From DASVUS01 sp036388675 (lineage in GTDB: Bacteria; Armatimonadota; Abditibacteriia; Abditibacteriales; Abditibacteriaceae), in contig DASVRI010000025.1 in NCBI GenBank assembly GCA_036388675.1, forward strand, positions 66,144 through 130,143: 64,000 nt of DNA, written 5' to 3'. The notes beneath the pieces are model-generated. The model ran no database searches. It saw only the letters and a program-made list of their open reading frames with translations, and was not told the origin of the DNA. Within the stretch, counting starts at the first letter, position 1, and each line of letters opens with the position of its first letter. Shown here piece by piece: positions 48,906 to 58,202 of the stretch. The translations under genes and the position numbers were made by a program.

Positions 48906-51395
48906 TCATGATAAACCCTTCATGCGCTGCAACTGGCGGCGCACTTTGTCTTCGATTTGCGGCGGCAATTGCTCGATGGGTTGCGTGTCCTGAGTACTCG
49001 CATGAGCCGCGCGGCGCGGAATATACGGCTCCAGCCCCAGCATTTCGTGCAGCACAACCAGCGCCGCTTCCTTGTCGGGAATGCGTTCGCGAGCTTCGCC
49101 GCCCGCATCGTAGTAAGTGTAGGTTTTGGCCGCCGACCCGACGCAACTGGGGCAGCCGTCTTCGCACTCGCATTCGGTGATCATCTCGCACGCCGCAGTG
49201 AGCACGCCTTCAATAAGATCATAACCGCGTTGCGCCAGGCCCAAGCCGCCCGGATATTTATCAAACAAGAACAACGCGGGAACGCCGAGTTGACTCGAAT
49301 CGACAACAGCACCAATATCGCCGGGATCGCACATCACGCGCAAGGGCAAAACACCAACGGTCGCATTGGCGATGCCCAGCATTCCTTCATAAGGCACGCG
49401 CGCAAATTCGCGCAGTTTGCGCAGGGCTTCAGGCGGCGGCACCAGCCACCACGCGACGGTATCCAGGGTTTGCGGCGGCAAATCGAGTTGGCCGTAACCA
49501 ATGGAGTCAAGTGAACCGAACTTCACTTTTTTAAACATCGGCACCGAAATCGTCACCGTGACGGAGCCGAAACCGGCCTGCGCCTTGCGCCACGATTTCT
49601 GCTCGTCGGTTTCGTCAATGCGAATGGTCGCTTCGCTCATGGCCTGCGTGAAGTAATCGACTTCGCTGCGCCGCGCAAACGCTACGTGCTGCGTCGTGTC
49701 GAGCTTTTCCACAAAGTAAGTCTCGGCTTCGTGCAGGTAAATCGCGCCGGTATGCACTGTGTTGAAGGCCGTCGTTTCATCAATCGTGCCGATGATCTGA
49801 TTGCGCTCGACATCCGTGATTGAATAAGTGTTGTCGCCGATATTGCGTAAGCTCACATCGCGCGACGGCGTTCCGGCCTTGGCCCAATACCAGGCATCTC
49901 CGGCGCGGCGCAACTGGCCTTCTTCTTCCAGGAGTTGCAATAGCGCCGGAGCGTAAGTCGAAACAGCGCGCGCTTCGTCTAATGAAAACGGCAATTCCGC
50001 CGCCGCGCAACGCAGATGCTTCGCCAGGATGTAAGCGTTATCTGCATCAATAACCGCGTGTTCCGGCGAGCGCTCGAACAGGTAATGCGGGTGGTGCATC
50101 AAATACTGGTCGATAGGATTTTCACTGGCGACGAGTACTGTCAGGCTGCTGCCACTCCCTCGACCGGCGCGACCGGCCCGCTGCCAGGTCGAAGCGATGC
50201 TGCCCGGATAACCGACCATCAAACACGCATCCAGCGCACCGACATCAATGCCCAACTCCAGCGCCGAGGTTGCGATAACGCCGAGCAGTTCTCCATTGAA
50301 AAGTTGCTGTTCGATTTCGCGCCGCTCGCTGGCCAGGTAACCGGCACGATAGGCGCGCACGGTGTTGAGCAGACGTGGCGCCTTGTGCGATAACTCATCT
50401 TGCACGTAGCGCAGGATAAGCTCGGCGACCACACGCGCGCGCACAAAAACAATGCTCGGGACACCGGCACGCAGCAGATCGGCGAGAAGGTAAAGCGCTT
50501 CCGAATTGGGCGAACGGCGCGTCATGGCGGCGGCGCTTTCGGCGCCCTGTGGCGCATGCTGAGTACTCGATCTGCCGTCCATAAGCGGCGGGTTCCACAA
50601 CACGAAGTGCTTCGTGCCGCGCGGCGCGCCGTCGTCATCAATCAGCGTCATCGGGACGCCGCATAGGTTTTCTCCCAGTTCGGTCGGGTTGGCGATGGTG
50701 GCCGATGCGCACAGGAACTGCGGGTCGGTGCCGTAGTGGCGGCAGATGCGGCGCAGACGGCGCAAAACGTTGGCAACGTTGGAGCCGAAGATGCCACGAT
50801 AGGTGTGAATTTCGTCAATGACGACAAATCGAAGTTGCTCGAAAAAGTGCGCCCACTTCGCGTGCTGCGGCAGGATGCCGGCATGTAGCATGTCAGGGTT
50901 GGTCAGAATGAAATCGGCGCGGTCGCGCAAGGCGCTACGCTGGCTACTCGGCGTGTCACCGTCGTAGGTGCCACACTTGAAGTGCATGTCGCCCGCATCC
51001 TGCAAACGCAGCAAGCCGCGCAACTGATCCTGCGCCAGCGCTTTTGTGGGGTAGAGGTAAAGCGCTTTGGCGCCCGCTTCGCCCAGGCGCTTTTCCAGAA
51101 TCGGCAAATGGTAGCACAGCGTTTTGCCGCTGGCGGTGCCCGTCACCACGACAAACGATTCGCCACGCCGCGCCACTTCGGTGGCCAGCGCCTGGTGCGT
51201 ATACAACTGCTCGATGCCCAGAGTGCCCAATGCCACTCGCAGTGCGGCGGGAAGCGGGTTTTTCAGCGCCCCATGGCGCGCGGCGCGCGGCGGCATCTCA
51301 ACAGAGTGCGCGATCTGGCCACGATAGTGGCGGCTGGAAACAAGGCCGTTCAGGAAATCGGAAACATCGAAAGATGGCGAGGGAGTGTGCGACAC
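48906..51395 (-). CDS. mrfA: DEAD/DEAH helicase with DUF1998 (MrfA/YprA type)
   Basis: 829 residues. Walker A VVTGTASGKTLCY, DEIH box (FVVIDEIHTYRG), CASATIANP, then the second RecA domain with SALELGIDVGALDACLMVGYPG and WQRAGRAGRG. The C-terminal MZB/DUF1998 region has four clustered Cys (CECEDGCPSC). In Bacillus subtilis MrfA (YprA) acts with the nuclease MrfB in repair of mitomycin C adducts. No MrfB-like gene is in the window. Confidence 0.9.
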   Translation of the reverse strand: MSHTPSPSFDVSDFLNGLVSSRHYRGQIAHSVEMPPRAARHGALKNPLPAALRVALGTLGIEQLYTHQALATEVARRGESFVVVTGTASGKTLCYHLPILEKRLGEAGAKALYLYPTKALAQDQLRGLLRLQDAGDMHFKCGTYDGDTPSSQRSALRDRADFILTNPDMLHAGILPQHAKWAHFFEQLRFVVIDEIHTYRGIFGSNVANVLRRLRRICRHYGTDPQFLCASATIANPTELGENLCGVPMTLIDDDGAPRGTKHFVLWNPPLMDGRSSTQHAPQGAESAAAMTRRSPNSEALYLLADLLRAGVPSIVFVRARVVAELILRYVQDELSHKAPRLLNTVRAYRAGYLASERREIEQQLFNGELLGVIATSALELGIDVGALDACLMVGYPGSIASTWQRAGRAGRGSGSSLTVLVASENPIDQYLMHHPHYLFERSPEHAVIDADNAYILAKHLRCAAAELPFSLDEARAVSTYAPALLQLLEEEGQLRRAGDAWYWAKAGTPSRDVSLRNIGDNTYSITDVERNQIIGTIDETTAFNTVHTGAIYLHEAETYFVEKLDTTQHVAFARRSEVDYFTQAMSEATIRIDETDEQKSWRKAQAGFGSVTVTISVPMFKKVKFGSLDSIGYGQLDLPPQTLDTVAWWLVPPPEALRKLREFARVPYEGMLGIANATVGVLPLRVMCDPGDIGAVVDSSQLGVPALFLFDKYPGGLGLAQRGYDLIEGVLTAACEMITECECEDGCPSCVGSAAKTYTYYDAGGEARERIPDKEAALVVLHEMLGLEPYIPRRAAHASTQDTQPIEQLPPQIEDKVRRQLQRMKGLS

Positions 51396-51445
51396 GACTG
51401 GAGTGTAGCGCGCTTCGAGTACTCGGTCGAGGGCAACGGAGATAA

Positions 51446-51482
51446 AACAAAACAGCGCCCCCTTACGGAGGCGCTGTTTGCA
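51446..51482. terminator. Terminator between the helicase leader and the barrel gene end
   Basis: Arms AAACAGCGCC (51450-51459) and GGCGCTGTTT (51470-51479). It lies 27 bp after the stop of the barrel-type gene, reading leftward. Confidence 0.75.
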
Positions 51483-51508
51483 TTGAGCAACTTCAGATGT
51501 CTGAAAAG

Positions 51509-52324
51509 TTACTGCACCGGGGTTGTCTCGGCAGCACCTGCGGTGTTGTCATCGGAATGACCGAACGAGTAGCCGATCTGAGCGAAGATGCCGTTGTCGC
51601 GCAGGAGACCCTGACGCTGGATACCAAGGCTGGCGGAGAAACCCTGGCCGGCCGGGCGATAACGAACCGAAGCCGAGTAGGGGAACTTGCCATTTTCTTC
51701 GACATTTTTGCTCTGCAACTCGCCAACGAGAGCGAAGTCGCCGGTGCGGGTGAACGGAACTTCAAGGCCACCATATACCGAGGCCTTGCTGGAGTTGTCT
51801 CCAGAGAAACCGTTGTCGAATTTAAAGCGATCGTAACGCAAACCAAGGTGGCCTGTAATCGGTGCGCTGTTGCCTGTGATGCCACGGCCAAACGACTTCG
51901 AACCGACCACGTAAGCATGGATGTTCTTCAAAAGCGCATGGCTGTAACCAACACCAGCGGCAATACGCACGCCAGCCGGATCGGTCTCACGAGTGAAGAG
52001 ATACTTGGCGCCGATGTCGAAACCGGTGCGGTCGAAATCTTCGAAGAAACCGTCGGCATCGAGCTTGGAAACGCCACCGTTGATTTCGAGGCGCTCACCC
52101 AGGCGTCCGGCGCCGTGAAGACCGTAAAACTTGGCGTCGGAGTTGAACTCACTACCCAGATCGAAATAGTCGGCCTGAACGCGGACGCCGCCCGGCAGAG
52201 GAATCTGCGCGGTCGGGTTCAACGGCAGACCAACGGCACCCTGATACGTCAGGTCGGCGCGTGCCGCCGAAGTTGTGCCGAGCATGGCCAGAGCCGCTAC
52301 GGCGATTTTGAACGTCGTCTTCAT
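51509..52324 (-). CDS. Outer-membrane beta-barrel-like protein
   Basis: 271 residues. Signal peptide (MKTTFKIAVAALAMLGTTSAARA), then alternating amphipathic strands ending in aromatic/Gly pairs (VRVQADYFDLG, FDIGAKYLFTRE, AAGVGYSHALL, GHLGLRYDRFKF, ASVYGGLEVPF, IFAQIGYSFG). The periodic pattern and length fit an 8-10 strand porin-like barrel, which would mean an outer membrane is present. The last ~15 residues are polar. No specific family could be named. Confidence 0.72.
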   Translation of the reverse strand: MKTTFKIAVAALAMLGTTSAARADLTYQGAVGLPLNPTAQIPLPGGVRVQADYFDLGSEFNSDAKFYGLHGAGRLGERLEINGGVSKLDADGFFEDFDRTGFDIGAKYLFTRETDPAGVRIAAGVGYSHALLKNIHAYVVGSKSFGRGITGNSAPITGHLGLRYDRFKFDNGFSGDNSSKASVYGGLEVPFTRTGDFALVGELQSKNVEENGKFPYSASVRYRPAGQGFSASLGIQRQGLLRDNGIFAQIGYSFGHSDDNTAGAAETTPVQ

Positions 52325-52769
52325 ACCTGTCTCCTTGTGCTACTAAAGCTGTGATGTGTGCTGCGGAAGTTGCATCGCGTCAGTTACAGGCGACTTTCCA
52401 TGAATTCACCACGCGGCTCAAGGATGAAATTGAAGTTGATCTCCGGGTTGAGGTGCCGTTCAGCATCGGGTTGATGGGCCAGTGTCCATGTTTCCTGCGC
52501 ATCGCTACCGATTGTCGACAACTCTCACTTCAAATCAACTTTATTTGCATCCGTTGTGTCGTGCGGCTCACCAGGGGCTTTGCGATGCTGCTTTCACGCA
52601 TGATGTTTCACACATGATGAAAGCACGGCACACCGCGAACAACGCCTTCACAGAATGTGTCCTCCAAATTGATGGAAACAATTCCGTAACACTGTTGCAA
52701 CATTATCCCGCGTTATGAATTACTTGTCAAATATTTTTTGTGTCAAGTGTTTGCGCAAGAAGCCGGTAC
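52325..52769. other. Intergenic stretch upstream of the barrel gene
   Basis: About 445 bp. A minus-strand frame of about 46 codons (ending FNFILEPRGEFMESRL) is open at about 52398-52535 but lacks an ATG and a ribosome-binding site, so it is not called. The part nearest the barrel start should hold its promoter; AT-rich sequence near 52690-52745 is the clearest candidate region, without a convincing consensus. Confidence 0.35.
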
Positions 52770-52812
52770 AAAAAAAGCGGCCCCTGAAAAGAGCTTTCAG
52801 GGGCCGCTTCCG
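52770..52812 (-). terminator. Terminator of the S55/propeller gene
   Basis: Arms AAGCGGCCCCTGAAA and TTTCAGGGGCCGCTT with a GAGC loop and, reading leftward, a run of seven T. It lies 50 bp after the stop, with a GAGTACTC copy between. Confidence 0.93.
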
Positions 52813-52862
52813 AGTACTCACCGTGGTGTGAATACTCGGGTGTGAAATTGTAGCGAGCGGCG

Positions 52863-55800
52863 TTACGGCAAGGTCAGCGTGACGCTGCTGGTGTTGCCCG
52901 CGGCGTCGCGCACTCGTAACTCAACCTTCTGACCAGCTGCAACACTACCCGCAGCACTGCTTGCCGCAACACTGCTTGCACTATCTGCCGGCTTTGCCTG
53001 GCCATCCGTCATTGAGGCCTCAACCGCCGCGACGATGTCTTCACGGCGCGAGTCGAAGATGCCGTCACCGGCTGCAAGGGAAAACCAACCGGCGTCTTTG
53101 CTGTCGGTTGTGCTTCCCGCTGACGAGGTGCTGCCTGTGGAAACAGTTGCCAGAGTGATGGCCGGTGCCGGGCTGGTAGCTCTGGCCGATGCTGCACTGG
53201 CTGCACTCGCTGCGGCAGTCCGTCGGGCGTTGCTTGCGGCGCCCGGTGTGGCCGCTGGCGTCGCTGCTGGCGTCGCTGCGCGTGGTGCGACTGGCGTTGC
53301 CGCCGGGGTTGGTCTGGCAATGCGCCACTCCGCACCGGCAACCGGCGACAGGTCGTCTGTTGCGATTGCGCGCAGCATCCAGTTTTTGCCTGCATCAACA
53401 ACGGCCAACGCCTGTCCGCTGATGCGTGGCGCCGTGTTGTCGATGGTAAACGACAGGCTGTTCAACTGAGTACTCTGCGGGTCGTCGGGATTGCTTACAG
53501 CATCACTGACTTCCACGCGGGCGCGGTAAACGCCCTCTCGCCACTTGGTTGTATCCAGTTCAAACGAGTTGGAGGCGTTATCAGTCAGCGCGACCGGCTT
53601 CCATGTGGTGCCGTTGTCATCCGAGAGCCACATACGGTAGCGCAGCGTATCGCCATCAGCATCCTGAGCCGTCCACGTCAGGCGTTGCTTGCCGCGGAAG
53701 TATTCGCCGCCGCGCAAGCCCGAAAGCGTCAAGGTTGGTGCCGTGTTGCTGGCACGGAACAGCACCTCGATACGCGAAAGCTGCGCCGCATCGGTATTAC
53801 CGGCTACACCGCTGGCGGCCAATGCACTGCCCGCCAATGCATTGCCTGCCAGGCGAGCACGATATTGCAAGTAGCGACCCGACGGCGAAGCAACGCGCAA
53901 TTCTCCCAGGTCGTTGGTGGCGGCGGGTTGCCAGGCGCTCCACGTTGCATCCGGCTCCAGCGTGTTACCGGAGCGAGTCTCAACCGAAACGCCGTTGCCC
54001 GTCACGCGCAGAGCGCCCCAGCGCACAATGTTTTTGGCATCGAACACGTTGGACACGAAGAGGCCGCCGCTATTTTGTGACAGCGCAATGCGGTAGGCCG
54101 CTGCATTGTTGCCGGTGCCGACAACCAGGTCGCCGGTCGGCGAAGTCCCGATGGCCAGTGCCTGCAACTGCGTCGCTTCAATCAGGCGTGCAGCGCGTGT
54201 GTCGCGGGGATTGGTGCCCGGCTTGATCTGATAAACCATGCCTTTATCGCCGGTCGCTGCATACAGGTTGCCGTCGCCACCACGTCGCAGTGAATAGATT
54301 GATTGTTCCTGCGGCGCCGTGTAAATCGGCGTCACGCCGCGTCCGGCGCTCCAACGATAGACCGTGCCGTTGATCGACGTGCCGAAGTAAACGCCATCAC
54401 TCGTAGCGCTCACAGCGAGGATTTCCGCGCCGGGGTTGCGTCCTGCTGTCAGGGGGCGTGCTCCGATGTTGGGCATCTCGGAGGCCATCAGCAGATACAT
54501 GACTCCACTGCCGCCGCCGCTCATCGTAAACGGCATCGAGTACTCGCTACTGCTGGAGTCGCTGCTTTGTGCCGAAGTCGTTGTTTGCGGCTGAGCAATC
54601 TGGAACAGCGCCGTGGCCGCGCCACTGGTGCCATCGACCTGATACAGCACGGCGTCGTCGCCGGTGCCCACGAAGATGTCGCTACCACGCACGCTGATGG
54701 CTCGCACATGACGCTCGAGCATACGGGCCAGAGGCTGGGCCGAAGTCGGTGTTGAAGCACCATCGATGATGGCGCTGGCTTCGGTCGGGATGTTGATGCG
54801 ATAAAGCGCGCCGCGCTCGCCGCCGGTGCCGATAAGTAAACGGCCCTGCGCGTCGAACTCCAGCGCCCACACGAAGGTTTGGCCGGTGTTAAAAATAACT
54901 CCACGCTCACCGTTGGGTGAGAAGCGCAGAATGCGCCCGCCCGGCGAAACGCCTGCATACAGGTTGCCGGCGGTGTCGGTCGTCAGTGCCGTGACAGCCA
55001 CTTCGGGCCCGTCATAAAGAGTGCTCGTGGTGCCGTTCGCCTCAATCTTGATGATGCGCGCTTCGTTGCCGGTTCCCAAATAGGTGTTGCCACGCGCATC
55101 GGCGGCGATGCTCCACGCGAACGGTTCGGTGGTGGTCGCCAGCAGTTTGCCGGTTGGCGCCGCCTGAACGGTGCCGGTGTTGGTGACCTGAGCGCCCTCG
55201 AAGTCGCCGCGCGCGAACTCTTCCTGAGTACTCTGAATCCAGCGTTGCGCCGCACGTCCCAGGCTTTTGCTGCCATCCGAAGTTGGTGTTGGCGTCGGCG
55301 TGGGAGTTGGTGCGGGTGTAGCGCCGGGAGCGGGTGTTGGTGCCACAGCGGTAGGTGGCAGCGGGCGCACTGCCGGTGAGGGCGTTTGCGCCTTGAAAGC
55401 GCCGCTCGTGCCGCCCATGTTGCGGTCGGCCTGCACGCGGCTTTGGGCACGCAACATCTGCGCGCGCCAGGCGTCGACCTGCGCACTTAGAGGAAGCGAA
55501 CCGTGCAGCGTCGATGATAGACCCGTTGCGCTTGTGCCCGCACCTGAGCCGCTGAAGAAGCTGCTCATGGCGCTCCGGTCACCTGAAAGCGCGCGTGTCA
55601 GAGCCGAGTACTCTTGCATCGACGAAACAATGGAATTGCGTGCCCACACATCGGAAGAGTCTGTCTCCACCGAACTTTCGGCGTTGGCCGCGACGGAACT
55701 GGTATCCGGCGTCGGGACGACGGTTTCACCCGGCGAAGTCGTGTTTCCGCTTGGTGAATCCGGGCTGAATCTATCGGTGTGCTTGCTGCTTTCGACAGCT

Positions 55801-57932
55801 ATCACCAGAAACTGCGAACCCGACAGCGAGTACTCGGTTTTTTCCCGGCGCGACTGCACTTCGTTGTAAGCGCTTATCGCAGTCGATGAAGTGTTGCGCA
55901 ACAGCTTCTGCCACGATGGCGGCGGATTCGGCACGCGGTTGCGGTCGATCATGAGGAAGGTGCGCGGCGTGGATGCTGAGACCAGGAGTTCGTCTGAGGA
56001 GCCGATTTTTTCGTAGGCCGCCAGCAGTTCCTGCAAGTTGGTGGGACGCGGCGGCGCTTCGCCAACGCGCGTTTGCAACGACCAGTAATCGTCGGCGGGC
56101 CCAGCTGCAACGCGCAGTGAGCCGGTCGGAGCATCTTCGGGCACCGAGAAGGTGAAGGTGCGCGTAATTAGTTTATCGGGCGCCGTTGTTGGCTCCATCA
56201 CGACGTTGACGCGGAAATTCTCGCCGGCCTTAACGCGGTTGCGGTCAGCAAAAATCTTGCGGATGCGCGCCGTCTTGCGTGTCGGCTCGACTGTTATCGA
56301 GAAGTCCACACTCTTGATGGCGCCACGCTTGAAAGGGTTCATCTGCGTCAGGATGATCGGCTCGAAAAGCTGATTGACTGCGGGCATGAAGACTTCGTCC
56401 TGCGCGTACACATAGTTGTAACGCACGATGGGCTTTTGTCCCTCGACTTGCATACGCAAGCCAAGACGCAGCATCTTGTCCGACTCCATGCCCAGAGTGT
56501 TGGTGAGCGCTTCGAACGCCACACTGGTGGCCAGAGTTGGCGTAAAGAGGGGGTCTTTCATGAGCTGCACGCGGTAATTCTTGCGAATTTGCCGGCCAGG
56601 GTTGTGCATGAAGACACGCATCGGCACCATTTCGGCTTTCATACCGACCGTGCCACCGACAGCGAAGCTATTGTCCTGCTGCAACGCGCCGACAACTTTC
56701 ACCGGCGACGCCAGCTTGAAGCTGCTGTTGTAGGACGGAAAAATATCGTGTACGTAAGAGGTCGTCATCGGCAGCGAAACCGCGCCAATGCCGAACATCG
56801 GATGTCCAAAAGCGAGTACTCGGTTGCCCAGGCGATACGTGATGGTTCCGACGCCGGTCATGTCGATGTCGCCCGAAGCCATCTGCACACCGATGGCGCC
56901 GCCCGGCGTAAACGGCGGATTGACACCCGTTTTGCGCGACGACGGCCCCATAACCTGCACGTTTTGCGCGCCCATTGATGAGCCCAGTGTGCCGCCGCCC
57001 ATTACAGGTTCGATGCCGTAAGGTTCCAGCATCTGGCGAATGCGCGGCAACGACGCCGCCGACATGCCCGAAATCTGCAACAGCATCGAACAGGGGCGCA
57101 TCGTCATCGTGGTGCCATGCGGGCCTTGCGCAAGGGCGAGCCGCTTTTTGTCGCGCGTGACGACAACGCGTGCGATGTCGCGTCCGGCTACGCGCAGCGG
57201 CGTTGTCGGACGATAAACCGCGACCTGAGTGCTCATTGTGCGCAAGGCGGAAAGCCGTTGTGCTGCCGCTTGTGAGGCAGTTGCCTGTGGTGCAGTTGCC
57301 TGTGGTGCGGCTGTTGTTTGTGTTGAAGGTTTTCGCGCTGAAGCGGCGGGACGGCTGGCACCGGAAGGAGCAACGACTCTGGCGCGTGCCGGGTCGGGCA
57401 GCGATGTTTCGATCATCTGCGTGATCGGCGTGACGCCGCCGATTGGTTCCTTGGGGAAGCCAAAACCGATGGCGATGGCGCCCAACAGTTTGCCGTTGAT
57501 ATAAACCGGCGAGCCGCTCATGCCGGCCACGATGCCGCTTTGCCGCTTGACGACGGTGCCGCCGGTAACGCGAATCAGAACCAGGTCGCCGCCGCCCATC
57601 ACTTTTTCGAGGTTGCCCAGCACTTCAATGGGAAACTTTTCGATGGTGGTGCCCTGCATGACGCTGAGCGCATAGCCCGTCATGCCACGTTTGGCGTCGC
57701 TGGCACGCATGATTTTGCCCTGCTTTAAGAGCTGCTGCACCAACGCGTGCGACTCCGAACGTGGTTCGGCGGGCACTTGCACGCGTGGCTTGGTTTGCGC
57801 CTGAGCAGCAAAGGGCGCTATCAAAACGGGCAGCGACAGGCACGCGCCGGCTGCCACAACGGAAACTGACCTGCGGGAAACTGACCTGCGGGATGCTGAC
57901 GCGACAAAGCGCCGCGACAAATCACGGATCAT
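52863..57932 (-). CDS. Very large secreted S55 (SpoIVB-like) peptidase fused to a beta-propeller
   Basis: 1689 residues. Signal peptide (ACLSLPVLIAPFAAQAQ), SpoIVB-type S55 domain (about 75-480) with GMTGYALSVMQGTTIEKFPIEV and the nucleophile motif GMSGSPVYINGKLLGA (137-152). A middle region of unknown fold and a Pro/Thr linker (about 865) precede repeated propeller blades (about 910-1285: GNTYLGTGNEARIIKI, GNLYAGVSPGGRILRF, GRLLIGTGGERGALYRI). Then a discoidin-like part, an Ig-like part (LTWTAQDADGDTLRYRMWLS) and an Ala/Thr-rich end. AAGGAG precedes the ATG at 57932. Probably a cell-surface processing or sensing protein. Confidence 0.85.
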   Translation of the reverse strand: MIRDLSRRFVASASRRSVSRRSVSVVAAGACLSLPVLIAPFAAQAQTKPRVQVPAEPRSESHALVQQLLKQGKIMRASDAKRGMTGYALSVMQGTTIEKFPIEVLGNLEKVMGGGDLVLIRVTGGTVVKRQSGIVAGMSGSPVYINGKLLGAIAIGFGFPKEPIGGVTPITQMIETSLPDPARARVVAPSGASRPAASARKPSTQTTAAPQATAPQATASQAAAQRLSALRTMSTQVAVYRPTTPLRVAGRDIARVVVTRDKKRLALAQGPHGTTMTMRPCSMLLQISGMSAASLPRIRQMLEPYGIEPVMGGGTLGSSMGAQNVQVMGPSSRKTGVNPPFTPGGAIGVQMASGDIDMTGVGTITYRLGNRVLAFGHPMFGIGAVSLPMTTSYVHDIFPSYNSSFKLASPVKVVGALQQDNSFAVGGTVGMKAEMVPMRVFMHNPGRQIRKNYRVQLMKDPLFTPTLATSVAFEALTNTLGMESDKMLRLGLRMQVEGQKPIVRYNYVYAQDEVFMPAVNQLFEPIILTQMNPFKRGAIKSVDFSITVEPTRKTARIRKIFADRNRVKAGENFRVNVVMEPTTAPDKLITRTFTFSVPEDAPTGSLRVAAGPADDYWSLQTRVGEAPPRPTNLQELLAAYEKIGSSDELLVSASTPRTFLMIDRNRVPNPPPSWQKLLRNTSSTAISAYNEVQSRREKTEYSLSGSQFLVIAVESSKHTDRFSPDSPSGNTTSPGETVVPTPDTSSVAANAESSVETDSSDVWARNSIVSSMQEYSALTRALSGDRSAMSSFFSGSGAGTSATGLSSTLHGSLPLSAQVDAWRAQMLRAQSRVQADRNMGGTSGAFKAQTPSPAVRPLPPTAVAPTPAPGATPAPTPTPTPTPTSDGSKSLGRAAQRWIQSTQEEFARGDFEGAQVTNTGTVQAAPTGKLLATTTEPFAWSIAADARGNTYLGTGNEARIIKIEANGTTSTLYDGPEVAVTALTTDTAGNLYAGVSPGGRILRFSPNGERGVIFNTGQTFVWALEFDAQGRLLIGTGGERGALYRINIPTEASAIIDGASTPTSAQPLARMLERHVRAISVRGSDIFVGTGDDAVLYQVDGTSGAATALFQIAQPQTTTSAQSSDSSSSEYSMPFTMSGGGSGVMYLLMASEMPNIGARPLTAGRNPGAEILAVSATSDGVYFGTSINGTVYRWSAGRGVTPIYTAPQEQSIYSLRRGGDGNLYAATGDKGMVYQIKPGTNPRDTRAARLIEATQLQALAIGTSPTGDLVVGTGNNAAAYRIALSQNSGGLFVSNVFDAKNIVRWGALRVTGNGVSVETRSGNTLEPDATWSAWQPAATNDLGELRVASPSGRYLQYRARLAGNALAGSALAASGVAGNTDAAQLSRIEVLFRASNTAPTLTLSGLRGGEYFRGKQRLTWTAQDADGDTLRYRMWLSDDNGTTWKPVALTDNASNSFELDTTKWREGVYRARVEVSDAVSNPDDPQSTQLNSLSFTIDNTAPRISGQALAVVDAGKNWMLRAIATDDLSPVAGAEWRIARPTPAATPVAPRAATPAATPAATPGAASNARRTAAASAASAASARATSPAPAITLATVSTGSTSSAGSTTDSKDAGWFSLAAGDGIFDSRREDIVAAVEASMTDGQAKPADSASSVAASSAAGSVAAGQKVELRVRDAAGNTSSVTLTLP

Positions 57933-58129
57933 AAAAACTCCTTCTTGGACCATTTCGGTCTTTGACCGCTTCGTTTGAGCCGAATTCGGTTGGGTGCGTC
58001 CTGATAAAGAATCGAAGTGCGTCAACTGAGTGCTCGATTGCGAGGGGAGGCAATGATGTGCATCATTTGTGGTCTCAACCTGCGGTCTGAACCGTTTCTG
58101 GTGTGCATCATTGATGTAACACAAAAGAC

Positions 58130-58164
58130 AAAAGCAGGACATCCACAATGGATGTCCTGCTTTT
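58130..58164 (-). terminator. Terminator of the SLH gene
   Basis: Arms AAAAGCAGGACATCCA and TGGATGTCCTGCTTTT around a CAA loop, 38 bp beyond the SLH gene stop and upstream of the S55 gene, so the two large surface genes are separate transcripts. Confidence 0.9.
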
Positions 58165-58202
58165 GATTATATCAGACCCGGCGTTGATCTCGTCAGCGCA
58201 TT

